A stretch of 41,429 nucleotides of DNA, taken from contig CAYFZR010000032.1 in NCBI GenBank assembly GCA_964347835.1, positions 1 to 41,429 of the forward strand, in the 5' to 3' direction. The stretch's first letter is position 1. Each line of letters begins with the position of its first letter. The translations under genes were made by a program, and so were the position numbers. The DNA comes from CAYFZR01 sp964347835 [NCBI: uncultured archaeon] (GTDB lineage: Archaea > CAYFZR01). Positions 15,533-23,096 of the stretch are shown here, one piece after another. Under the pieces are notes generated by a model that worked only from the letters and a program-made list of their open reading frames with translations, searched no databases and was not told the DNA's origin.

Positions 15533-15961
15533 TTAACTTTTACTCTTGGGTCGATGAAGGAAGATCGGTTTTGTTGCATGACGAAGAACTCTCTCCGCAA
15601 CGCTTCCTAACAACCATCTCTCGATTCCAGATCTCCCATGGGTTGACATTGCCACCAAATCTATATCTTCCCTAAAAGAATGTTCAAGGATTTCCTCCGC
15701 AGTATGTCCGTAACGAACGTGCGATTCTACCGTAAATCCCTTCTTCCTTAAATTCTCCTCAATTTCCCTTAGGTAGTCTTCTGCCTCTCTTACCGCCTTT
15801 ACCTCCGCATCGATACGATCGATTCCTGGTATGGTGTGGGCAAAGGCAACCCTGAGAAGAATAATTTCTAGGTTCAACGAAGAAGCTAATTCCTCTACTA
15901 TTGGTAAAATGCCTTCCGCAATTTCGGAACCATCTAAGGGGACGAGAATTTTTTTGAACAA
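15533..15961 (-). CDS. Universal stress protein (UspA family), ATP-binding type
   Basis: The 142-residue protein has the UspA opening MFKKILVPLDGSEIAEGILP and the ATP loop THGRSGIERWLLGSVAERVL (G-2x-G-9x-GS). A conserved YGHTAEEIL segment lies in the middle. It is only moderately similar to the uspA next to it, so the pair is an old duplication or two separate recruitments. Such proteins usually form dimers and respond to stress or energy status. Confidence 0.92.
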   Translation of the reverse strand: MFKKILVPLDGSEIAEGILPIVEELASSLNLEIILLRVAFAHTIPGIDRIDAEVKAVREAEDYLREIEENLRKKGFTVESHVRYGHTAEEILEHSFREDIDLVAMSTHGRSGIERWLLGSVAERVLRHATKPIFLHRPKSKS

Positions 15962-16032
15962 CTTTCCACCCTACTTGGTCTTCATTGCTGATTAATTATT
16001 TATTATTTTTCGAGATCACATCTGCATTGAAA

Positions 16033-17268
16033 CTATACCTTAAATGAACAAACCTGTTTTAACTCTGCTAACGGCTCTCCAAGTGCGCATTCTTTGATCT
16101 TCTGGAGAACTTCTCTCCCTCTGTACGTATAAGGCACCTCCCTGGGATTTGAAATTATAAAGAGCCGATCCTCTCTGGTAAGCATCTTGAAATATCTAAA
16201 ATTGTGAAGTTGAACTGACTTGATCTCTTTATATGCGATGTTAAATCTATAGCCTCCTCCATGGGGTAATATGTTTACATTTCTAATGAATTCTATAAGT
16301 CCCAACTCTTCAGCTTTTTCATAGAATCTTAATCGATCAATGGTCTCTTGAGAAAGATTTTGGTTGCCTCTCATTAACAGAACTGGAAGATCCCATCTTA
16401 GGGCAAGGGGAAATATGGGGGCATTTAAGCAACATGTTGACTTATCGGTTGAATCATAAACTCCGAGTCGCATTACATTTGTATCAAACAAGCCTTGATG
16501 GATCGGATTACATATTATCTCACAATCTCCGAATATTTCTGATAACAGAATCCTTCTTTTTTCCATTGAAAAAGCCTCAAGTTTCTTGTATTGATTATAG
16601 TAATCATTTGCATCTCTACCTTCCAAAACGTAGCATTTTCCGAATGGCGTATCCTCCCATCTACCTCCAAAATTTTCAAAAAGGTACAGTTGTTGTTTGA
16701 GTTCTGAGGCAGATGTATGAATTAAGGCTAAATAAGATCCTATGGGAAGACTGTCCAACTTAGACATTGTAACCGAAAGAACCTCAATAAAGTGATTACC
16801 CTTATTTAGATCCCATTCGACAGGAACTCCTTCGATACATAAATCCTTATTCTTTGTTTCATGGATGCTCTCTAATACATCTGCATGCGATAACGCTTCG
16901 TTCAAAATGGCTAAGATCATCCCGCACGCGTTAGGTCTCACCTCAGGAAAAATCATCTTAACTCCAGAATATTTTTTTCCTGGCCAATGTATAATGCACC
17001 CGTATCCAAAGCCACTAATCCACCTATCGTAGTTTCTCGTTACCGTTGCATCCGGTCCTAAAACCGAGAATGTCCCGGTCGTATCAATACCGTAATTTCG
17101 AAGTACATGAATTATTTTTGCGAGTCCGTATCTAGTGTTTACGAGAGAAAGCACCGATGCAGTGTCGCCTAAACCAAGAGAAAAAATTCTATTTTCGGCT
17201 TCCTTAAGGAGTTTCTCTTTTTCATCCAACAATATAAGCCCCTTCTGATTATTTAGGAAGTACAGCAT
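16033..17268 (-). CDS. Unrecognised protein with RtcB-like metal-site motifs in RtcB order
   Basis: The 411-residue soluble protein is not one I recognise outright. It contains, in order, PNACGM (Cys 115), KGNHFIEV (His 159), ALIHTSAS (His 184), CNPIHQG (His 257) and LPHGGGYRF (His 336). The RNA ligase RtcB has the same order of elements: DxxCG, GNHFxE, HSGSRG, HN and the guanylylated HRKGA histidine. Spacing is broadly comparable, although the first interval is shorter. This suggests a distant RtcB-fold enzyme with changed chemistry: RtcB's Asp in the first motif is Asn here, and HRKG is HGGG. It is divergent from the M14-type hydrolase gene and shares its promoter region, so it may belong to the same pathway. 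The family assignment is an inference. Confidence 0.6.
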   Translation of the reverse strand: MLYFLNNQKGLILLDEKEKLLKEAENRIFSLGLGDTASVLSLVNTRYGLAKIIHVLRNYGIDTTGTFSVLGPDATVTRNYDRWISGFGYGCIIHWPGKKYSGVKMIFPEVRPNACGMILAILNEALSHADVLESIHETKNKDLCIEGVPVEWDLNKGNHFIEVLSVTMSKLDSLPIGSYLALIHTSASELKQQLYLFENFGGRWEDTPFGKCYVLEGRDANDYYNQYKKLEAFSMEKRRILLSEIFGDCEIICNPIHQGLFDTNVMRLGVYDSTDKSTCCLNAPIFPLALRWDLPVLLMRGNQNLSQETIDRLRFYEKAEELGLIEFIRNVNILPHGGGYRFNIAYKEIKSVQLHNFRYFKMLTREDRLFIISNPREVPYTYRGREVLQKIKECALGEPLAELKQVCSFKV

Positions 17269-17302
17269 TTTATAAAATAATAACTTAACTTGAGCCTAAA
17301 CT

Positions 17303-17318
17303 AAAGGTATTTAAAGTT
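17303..17318. promoter_or_regulatory. Shared palindromic TATA box of a divergent gene pair
   Basis: GGTATTTAAAGT contains a symmetric TTTAAA core at 17310-17315. It is 27 bases from the ATG at 17339 (plus strand), which would be leaderless, and 45 bases from the ATG at 17268 (minus strand). No second convincing box lies in the 70-base gap except ATTTTATAAAAT, which is too close to the minus-strand start. Confidence 0.5.
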
Positions 17319-17338
17319 TACTTCTCATTAAGCCTTAC

Positions 17339-18187
17339 ATGAGTAAGAAAGGGATTCCCTACAGGATCAAAAGACTTTCGGTTACGTACGATGATCTCAT
17401 TAAAGAACTAAAGGACTTTTCTGGATTAAATTTAGAGTTCTATCCATCTTTACCCAAGGACATTCCAATGGTTCAGATTGGAAACTCAAAACAAAGCCTC
17501 ATGTTTATCGCAGGAATACATGGGGACGAACCCACAGGCACAGAAGCATGCAGATGGTTTATCAGAAACGTAATGAAATATGACTTCACCTTTGTCCTAT
17601 TTCCTTTGGTGAACACATACGGGTGTGATTATAACACAAGGGAAAACATCCACCACAGAGATGTTACAAGAGATTTCTTGGACATTGAGGAATATGAGAC
17701 TCTCGCCCTTAAAAACGCGATAGAGAAATTTTCGCCAAAATTTATATTAGACCTTCACAACACAAACTTTCTCACAGCATATACCAAAAATCCTAGAGGA
17801 TATCTTCAACCTGCTAACGATAATGAATCCATTGAAGCAGCATTATACATTAAGGAGTACTTGGATAGGCAAGGTCTATCAAACCTAATCAGAGAAGATA
17901 TGCTTCCCGAATGCTTTCTCAATCCCTCCGAAGGTAAACATAGACATTATAGAAAGATAGATGGCGGGGTGTTCGTGAGACATAAAGGAGAAACAGGTTT
18001 TAAGGAGTATACCTCTAAATTAGGAATTCCACACATATGCGTAGAATCTCCTGCAAAAACAAAGAATTTCTTTTTCAAAGTAGAGGAAGATATAGTGAGA
18101 TACGAAAAGAATTTTAACAATTATGTAGATTTCCATTATCTCAGCATGCTCGGCTTAATAGAATATCTGCAAATAGAGAGGGCATAA
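17339..18187 (+). CDS. M14-type zinc amidohydrolase (succinylglutamate desuccinylase/aspartoacylase-like)
   Basis: The 282-residue protein has the zinc ligands of the carboxypeptidase M14/AstE-AspA fold: His 61 and Glu 64 in AGIHGDEPTG and His 140 in ILDLHNTN. The likely catalytic Glu is 236 in HICVESPA. An NTRENIHHRDVTRDF segment takes the place of the usual substrate-carboxylate-binding NxR loop. Family members cut acyl groups from amino acids or C-terminal residues from peptides. The next gene, 2 bases downstream, is an ATP-grasp ligase, so one may make an amide or peptide bond that the other removes. The exact substrate is not deducible. Confidence 0.85.
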   Translation: MSKKGIPYRIKRLSVTYDDLIKELKDFSGLNLEFYPSLPKDIPMVQIGNSKQSLMFIAGIHGDEPTGTEACRWFIRNVMKYDFTFVLFPLVNTYGCDYNTRENIHHRDVTRDFLDIEEYETLALKNAIEKFSPKFILDLHNTNFLTAYTKNPRGYLQPANDNESIEAALYIKEYLDRQGLSNLIREDMLPECFLNPSEGKHRHYRKIDGGVFVRHKGETGFKEYTSKLGIPHICVESPAKTKNFFFKVEEDIVRYEKNFNNYVDFHYLSMLGLIEYLQIERA

Positions 18188-18188
18188 C

Positions 18189-19739
18189 ATGGACATAATG
18201 GAACTATCTATCGAGTTATACGATTCTTATTTAGGTATGATTAATTCAAAAAGAGAAGACTTTGAAAGAGAAGTTGCGATATTTCAAAAACTCCTTGAAA
18301 CAATCGCTGATATTTTCGGTATTGACCAATACAACCTCGCAAGATATGGGTTTTTCTTGGACAGAGAATTGATGAGAGGCACCTATTTGGATTTGTTGAA
18401 AGAAAATCCAGAAATCGCCGAACTGAACGCCGGGGTAAATGTACCAGTATTGATGAGCGTAGATATGATGGATTGTGGCGAAAAAATAGCGGTCATAGAA
18501 ACAAATGGTTTTACGTGCAGAGGATTTAGTTGTGGAGAAATTGAGATTATTGTAAGTTCTCTAAAAAATGTACTCAGCAGAGAGAAAAAAGTCACGTTTG
18601 CCATCGGATATCCCTTAGAAGAGGGAAAATCAAAGAAATCTGATGACTTGATATACGAAAAAATCTTGTATTGTGGTGCATTGGCAAAAAAAATGAAAGA
18701 ATATGGAAAGAAGGTGAAGGTTGAGAAGTTCGATGGAAAAATAGAAGGCGACTTTGACATATTAATGATCCTACTTCCAAAAGACATGTCAGAGAATTTT
18801 GAGGTAAGAGACAACGGAGTCTTTCTTGAGGGTGTGAAAATCAATTTCGTCTCAGATAATATAGCAAGAACAAGAAACGATTTGCTAGACTATGCAATTA
18901 GCATAAATTCCAACGGTAAGATTTCAGATAGCAAACATCTAACCTACAAGGCAGTTGAAGGCTTTTTGAAGTCTTTGAAGAGAGATTCTCCAATACATGG
19001 TCTTTATTCTCGTAGAATAAATGTTAAAGAAATAAGTGAGAAAGAAGTTAAAGGAGAGGTTAGGAAAGCGGTGAAAGATATTCTTTCCATGGGAAGAAAT
19101 ATCCTCGTAAAACCAGACAAGGGATCTGGTGGTGGCGGTATTTTTGTGTGCGATACTGAGGAAGAAGTGTTTGAGAGAATAAAATTAGCAGAACCTTATG
19201 CACCAGACGGTAACGTCTTGATAATGGAGTGTGCACCTATAGTTCCAGTAGATCTTGACTCATACAGCGTAAAGAGAAAGATTAGATCTGGAGATCTGCT
19301 TGAAAAGATAATCAGAGAGATTCACCAACATGCTCTGGAAGAAGGAATCCCTAACGCTTTTTTGAGAGGCAAACATGCAGTAGATTTCAGATTCTATGTT
19401 GTATGTATGAGTGGAAAAGAAATTATCGAAAAATATGGTGCAAAAAAAATTAATGAAGATGGTCTTTATATTGCTCCCCAAGCAGCAATCCTCAGGATGG
19501 CACCCGGAATCTGGATGGACGATCCAAAATGTTTAGTGGAAGATCCAACAATAATTAAGAGCAATATAAGCCAAGAGGTGAAAGATAAGGGGGCAAAGGT
19601 AGAACACGGTATACTTAGATTTTTCGTTCCATTTGAAGAAATCTTGGAAGCCTTCGATTATAAAGAAAAATATAAAGATTTTATGATGGCTTCATTCGAT
19701 GCTGTAAAGGCAACGATACAATATAGCGAGAATCTATAG
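18189..19739 (+). CDS. ATP-grasp domain ligase, substrate unknown
   Basis: The 516-residue protein has an ATP-grasp core in its second half. A SKHLTYKAVE segment precedes a beta strand and Gly-rich loop, NILVKPDKGSGGGGIF (Lys 308, Gly-rich 312-317). After that come a VDFRFYVV strand and PQAAILRMAP, which could hold the metal- and ATP-binding residues. The first 240 residues contain an ETNGFTCRGFSCGEIE segment with two Cys and a flavodoxin-like alternation of strands and helices. ATP-grasp enzymes join a carboxylate to an amine, thiol or similar group through an acyl phosphate. The gene starts 1 base after the hydrolase stop, so the two act together. No close named family is recognised. Confidence 0.78.
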   Translation: MDIMELSIELYDSYLGMINSKREDFEREVAIFQKLLETIADIFGIDQYNLARYGFFLDRELMRGTYLDLLKENPEIAELNAGVNVPVLMSVDMMDCGEKIAVIETNGFTCRGFSCGEIEIIVSSLKNVLSREKKVTFAIGYPLEEGKSKKSDDLIYEKILYCGALAKKMKEYGKKVKVEKFDGKIEGDFDILMILLPKDMSENFEVRDNGVFLEGVKINFVSDNIARTRNDLLDYAISINSNGKISDSKHLTYKAVEGFLKSLKRDSPIHGLYSRRINVKEISEKEVKGEVRKAVKDILSMGRNILVKPDKGSGGGGIFVCDTEEEVFERIKLAEPYAPDGNVLIMECAPIVPVDLDSYSVKRKIRSGDLLEKIIREIHQHALEEGIPNAFLRGKHAVDFRFYVVCMSGKEIIEKYGAKKINEDGLYIAPQAAILRMAPGIWMDDPKCLVEDPTIIKSNISQEVKDKGAKVEHGILRFFVPFEEILEAFDYKEKYKDFMMASFDAVKATIQYSENL

Positions 19740-20093
19740 GTCTATTTTTTATTGTTTTATAAAGTCTCCCTTAAGGTAACATAGTCGCAGAGAAAGAGAT
19801 CACTTATTGATACAACTCAACGACGATTTTTAATAAATACACAAATCCTATCGCAAGGGAAACCCACAACAGATATTCTATTGATTCTTTAATCATTTTT
19901 ACTTATTAATTTTATAACAATATAGAGGGATAAAATCCTACAAAAGAATTCTCTAAACTATTTTGTCAAAAAACTAGCAATTTTGACCATTTTGTCATAT
20001 ATCCATATTTATTTTATTAAACAAACCTACATTTGTTGTAAGCAATTCGGATAAAATTAAATTATGACCCTGTTTAACTTTTTATATCTAAAC
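19740..20093. other. Intergenic stretch between convergent genes
   Basis: This 354-base AT-rich gap follows the ATP-grasp gene. It holds a T-rich terminator (TCTATTTTTTATTGTTTT at 19741-19758), a possible 30-codon minus-strand gene (19804-19896) with its own TATA box, and then about 200 bases in which I see only two ATTTTGTCA copies near 19961 and 19992. No RNA gene is evident. Confidence 0.6.
19804..19896 (-). CDS. Possible 30-residue single-helix membrane protein
   Basis: A minus-strand frame from ATG (19896) to TAA (19804) encodes MIKESIEYLLWVSLAIGFVY and ten more residues ending in VVELYQ. That is one amphipathic start and one membrane helix. TTATAAAA lies about 20 bases before the ATG, so a leaderless transcript is possible; there is no ribosome site. 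The promoter and helix together make it plausible, but the length alone could arise by chance. Confidence 0.35.
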   Translation of the reverse strand: MIKESIEYLLWVSLAIGFVYLLKIVVELYQ

Positions 20094-20912
20094 TTATTCT
20101 GGCGCTTTGGCTATTTCCCAAATTATATCGCTAAAAAGAGTAAAAGACCTGGCAAAGGCTTCGTTCTCAAAGTAAAGCCCAGTTATATGTAAAAGTCGAT
20201 CGTCTTTTATTCCTGGTAGACATACAAAAAACGCCCTTGAATCAACTAGAACTGCTTTTACAGGGGGCATTACTCCTTCTTTTTCTCCAAATCTTATTAA
20301 TGAAAGAAAACGCATTATACCCTCTTTTTTTAGTTCTTCAAGATCTTTTTCTTCGATACCGTCTGGTATGATCGGTCTCTTTCGCCCAATGATCTTAATT
20401 TCAATATTGCTCTCTCGTTTTTCTTTGATAATGTCCTTTAAAATTTTAAGTTCATTTTTTAAAAAGTACCCTATTACAATTCGAATTTCCTTTTCTGCTC
20501 TCCTTAGTATCTCTTCCAATTTGATCAGGTAGTTTTGCTCACCGTTTACTATCCATACGGTAGTCTCTTCTTCATGAGGCTCTTCCCTTTTTAGATAAAT
20601 TTCATTGAGGTAGGGAGTTATTTGTTCACTCAAATCTTTAAATTCGTTGGATCTTGATAAAACAAAGTTCTTTAGAGCATTACTTGGATCTAACGCTCTA
20701 AAAATACGGGGTCTTCCGTATTGTATCTCGAGCAAACCCCAATTTGCCAGCTTATCCAAGGCTTCGTAGACTTTAGGGCGAGAAAAACCTGATAATCTGC
20801 TTAATTCAGAAGCCGTAGACTGTCCATGGGATAAAAGGAGGAGATACGTCTTAGTCTCTGCTTCTGTCATGCCTAAATCCTGTAGCTGCCTTTGAATTTC
20901 AGGAAACTCCAT
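20094..20912 (-). CDS. TrmB-family transcriptional regulator
   Basis: The 272-residue protein has an N-terminal winged helix of the TrmB type (LGMTEAETKTYLLLLSHG, then SELSRLSGFSRPKVYEALDKL and a wing with YGRPRIFRAL). A C-terminal effector domain of the TrmB kind starts near residue 115 (TTVWIVNGEQNYLIKLEEIL). In the family this domain binds sugars or other small molecules. It is divergent from the ABC exporter operon with 105 bases between starts, so it most likely controls that operon and itself. Confidence 0.9.
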   Translation of the reverse strand: MEFPEIQRQLQDLGMTEAETKTYLLLLSHGQSTASELSRLSGFSRPKVYEALDKLANWGLLEIQYGRPRIFRALDPSNALKNFVLSRSNEFKDLSEQITPYLNEIYLKREEPHEEETTVWIVNGEQNYLIKLEEILRRAEKEIRIVIGYFLKNELKILKDIIKEKRESNIEIKIIGRKRPIIPDGIEEKDLEELKKEGIMRFLSLIRFGEKEGVMPPVKAVLVDSRAFFVCLPGIKDDRLLHITGLYFENEAFARSFTLFSDIIWEIAKAPE

Positions 20913-20928
20913 AGTCTATTACCTTCTA

Positions 20929-20998
20929 TTTTGTAATTAATTTACTTGTTTACAACCATAAGATTTATAAACCTCATCGTTTATAATTCTTTTGTAAT
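20929..20998. promoter_or_regulatory. Divergent promoter with shared TATA box and repeated TTTTGTAAT elements
   Basis: A symmetric TTTATAAA (20964-20971) lies midway between the two starts (20912 and 21018). TTTTGTAAT occurs at 20929-20937 and again, with a T-rich lead, at 20990-20998, near the expected start of each transcript. GTAA-N5-TTAC (20933-20945) and TTGTTTACAA (20946-20955) are short palindromes beside the first copy. These are candidate sites for the TrmB protein. Confidence 0.4.
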
Positions 20999-21017
20999 GA
21001 AAAAAGGAGTCTGAACT

Positions 21018-21968
21018 ATGCTCCCAATAATAGAGACTTTTGATCTCACAAAAGAATTCAACGGTCTCATAGCAGTAGACTGTTTGAATTTTAAGATCGA
21101 TAAAGGGGAGATTTTTGGTTTGTTGGGTCCTAACGGGGCTGGCAAAACGACTCTTGTTAGCATGCTCACCTGTTTGATAAGTCCTACGAATGGCACCGCA
21201 AAGGTGGCTGGATATGATATAATAGAAGAATCTCAAAAAATAAAGCCCATCATAGGAATGGTTCCTCAGGAGCATTGTCTTTATGATAATCTAACTTTGT
21301 ACGAAAATTTAGCCTTTATGGGAGAAATGTACGATATTCCCAAGAAAAAGACAGAAGTATTGATTAAACAAACTCTTGATCTTATGTATCTTAATGATCG
21401 AAGAAATGATCCAGTTGGAACCTTTTCTGGAGGAATGAAGCAGAGAGCTTCGGTAGCGAGTGGATTGATAAATGAACCGGAAATCTTGTTTTTAGACGAG
21501 CCGACCACTGGAATAGATCCGCAAAACAGACAGGCAATATGGGATTTTATAAAAGAACTTAACCGTGAAGAAGGCGTTACGATTTTGATTACGACTCACT
21601 ACATGGATGAAGCAGATATTCTATGCGATAGAGTCGCTATAATGGATCACGGAAGCATAGTAGCATTAGACACTCCTAAAGCGTTAAAAGAATTGTTAAA
21701 AGGTGATATAATAGATGTTGACTCTGATGACATTGATAAAGACTATATAGGATCTCTAGACGGTGTAAATGAAATTATTGAAGGAAAAACTACGAAAATC
21801 ATCGTAGACGATTCTGATACTATTCTACCAGTTCTAGTAAAAGAAATTCAAAATATTAAGTCTATTAAAGTAGAAAAACCTACCCTGCAGGATGTATTTT
21901 TGAAATTAACTGGTAGAGAGCTTCGAGATGACTTAGAAAGAGCTAGAAGGGGATTTTATGGGTATTAG
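21018..21968 (+). CDS. ABC transporter ATPase, ABC-2 exporter type
   Basis: The 316-residue ATPase has Walker A GPNGAGKTT (near residue 37), the signature FSGGMKQRAS, Walker B ILFLDEPTTGID and the switch His in ITTHYMDEAD. The C-terminal extension of about 80 residues ends with the LQDVFLKLTGRELRD motif typical of DrrA/CcmA-like exporter ATPases. It powers export of a lipid, drug or polymer, or supports lipoprotein or membrane maintenance. It overlaps the permease gene by 11 bases. Confidence 0.94.
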   Translation: MLPIIETFDLTKEFNGLIAVDCLNFKIDKGEIFGLLGPNGAGKTTLVSMLTCLISPTNGTAKVAGYDIIEESQKIKPIIGMVPQEHCLYDNLTLYENLAFMGEMYDIPKKKTEVLIKQTLDLMYLNDRRNDPVGTFSGGMKQRASVASGLINEPEILFLDEPTTGIDPQNRQAIWDFIKELNREEGVTILITTHYMDEADILCDRVAIMDHGSIVALDTPKALKELLKGDIIDVDSDDIDKDYIGSLDGVNEIIEGKTTKIIVDDSDTILPVLVKEIQNIKSIKVEKPTLQDVFLKLTGRELRDDLERARRGFYGY

Positions 21969-23076
21969 AGAAGATTTTCGACATGCAAAAACCATCGCGA
22001 AAAAGGATTTGAGAGAATTGAGTAAAGTACCCCACATTTACGTAGCGCTAACATTATTTCCTTTGATCATGGTTTCTATCATAGCATGGGGTTTTGGAGG
22101 AGATATAGACCATATCAAAGTCGGTCTGGTAGATGAAGATAAAACCATTGCTTCTATCGAGTTTACAGAAGAGTTACAAGCTTCTAAAACTTTAGATTTG
22201 ATAGAACTGAATGGACTCCATCAAGCGAGAAAGTTACTTGAAGAAGAAAAAATATTTGGAATCATTGTACTTCCAGAAGGGTTTGGTAATAATTTGGGAG
22301 TTTCACAGAGTAAAGTTTTATTGTATCTTGACGGAACTCAATATACAGTCATGAATATTATTTCCAGAAAGGTTGATGAGATCTCGGGGAGATATAGTAT
22401 TTCGGTAGTAAAGTACCCAGAGACTAAAAACAAAGCAAGTATCGTTGTTGAAAAAGACTACTTTTACGGAGGAAATACAGAATATCTCGATTTTATAATT
22501 CCCGGTGGTATAGCCTTTGCCATCGCTGTTGGAGTTATGTTCAGGATGGGAGACACTATAGTTAGAGAAAGGGAGAGAGGTACTATACAAAGAATCTTGA
22601 TAACTCCAGCTACGGACAGAGCTATAATTATGGGTAAGACCCTTTCAAGTCTTGCCATAGACGTTCCTCGGGCTTTTATCGTAACTATATTGGCTTTCTC
22701 CATATTCAACATCTATCTTAGGGGAAGTTTTATTTCACTAATGATAATAGAGATTCTAGCTATTTTAATATTCATAGGACTGGGCTTTTTGATCTCAAGC
22801 AGGATAACGTCCATGGCAGAATACATTCCCATCGCTATGCCTTTGACTGTACCTCCAGCCTTTATTTCAGGAGTATTTTTTCCCATTGAAGCACTTCCGT
22901 GGATATTGAATAAATTCGCATATTTATTGCCTCTAACTTACGTAGCCCATGCTTTGAGGTTAATAACCATAAAGGGCTACGGTCTCACTCAAATCAGCAC
23001 AGATATTGTGGCTTTAACTATATACGCGATTATAGCAATGGCTCTCGGAACAATAAGCTTCCAAAGAGAGGTTTGA
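21958..23076 (+). CDS. ABC-2 type exporter permease
   Basis: The 372-residue protein has an N-terminal membrane helix and a large outer loop (about residues 45-180) with the usual DED/LDGTQYTV features. Five helices in the C-terminal half follow, including the ERERGTIQRILITPA coupling segment and PPAFISGVFFPIEALPWI, both hallmarks of the ABC-2 family. One permease gene with one ATPase suggests a homodimeric exporter. It overlaps its ATPase gene and is followed 20 bases later by an extracytoplasmic partner. Confidence 0.93.
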   Translation: MGIREDFRHAKTIAKKDLRELSKVPHIYVALTLFPLIMVSIIAWGFGGDIDHIKVGLVDEDKTIASIEFTEELQASKTLDLIELNGLHQARKLLEEEKIFGIIVLPEGFGNNLGVSQSKVLLYLDGTQYTVMNIISRKVDEISGRYSISVVKYPETKNKASIVVEKDYFYGGNTEYLDFIIPGGIAFAIAVGVMFRMGDTIVRERERGTIQRILITPATDRAIIMGKTLSSLAIDVPRAFIVTILAFSIFNIYLRGSFISLMIIEILAILIFIGLGFLISSRITSMAEYIPIAMPLTVPPAFISGVFFPIEALPWILNKFAYLLPLTYVAHALRLITIKGYGLTQISTDIVALTIYAIIAMALGTISFQREV

Positions 23077-23096
23077 AAATGATAGAGGTGATCGAG

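Noticed and set aside
21018-23076. ABC ATPase and permease as CcmA/CcmB of the heme export system
   Set aside because: The permease has the large outer loop and ERERGT motif of ABC-2 exporters, the operon has an Ig-repeat partner, and it lies over 10 kb from ccmF.
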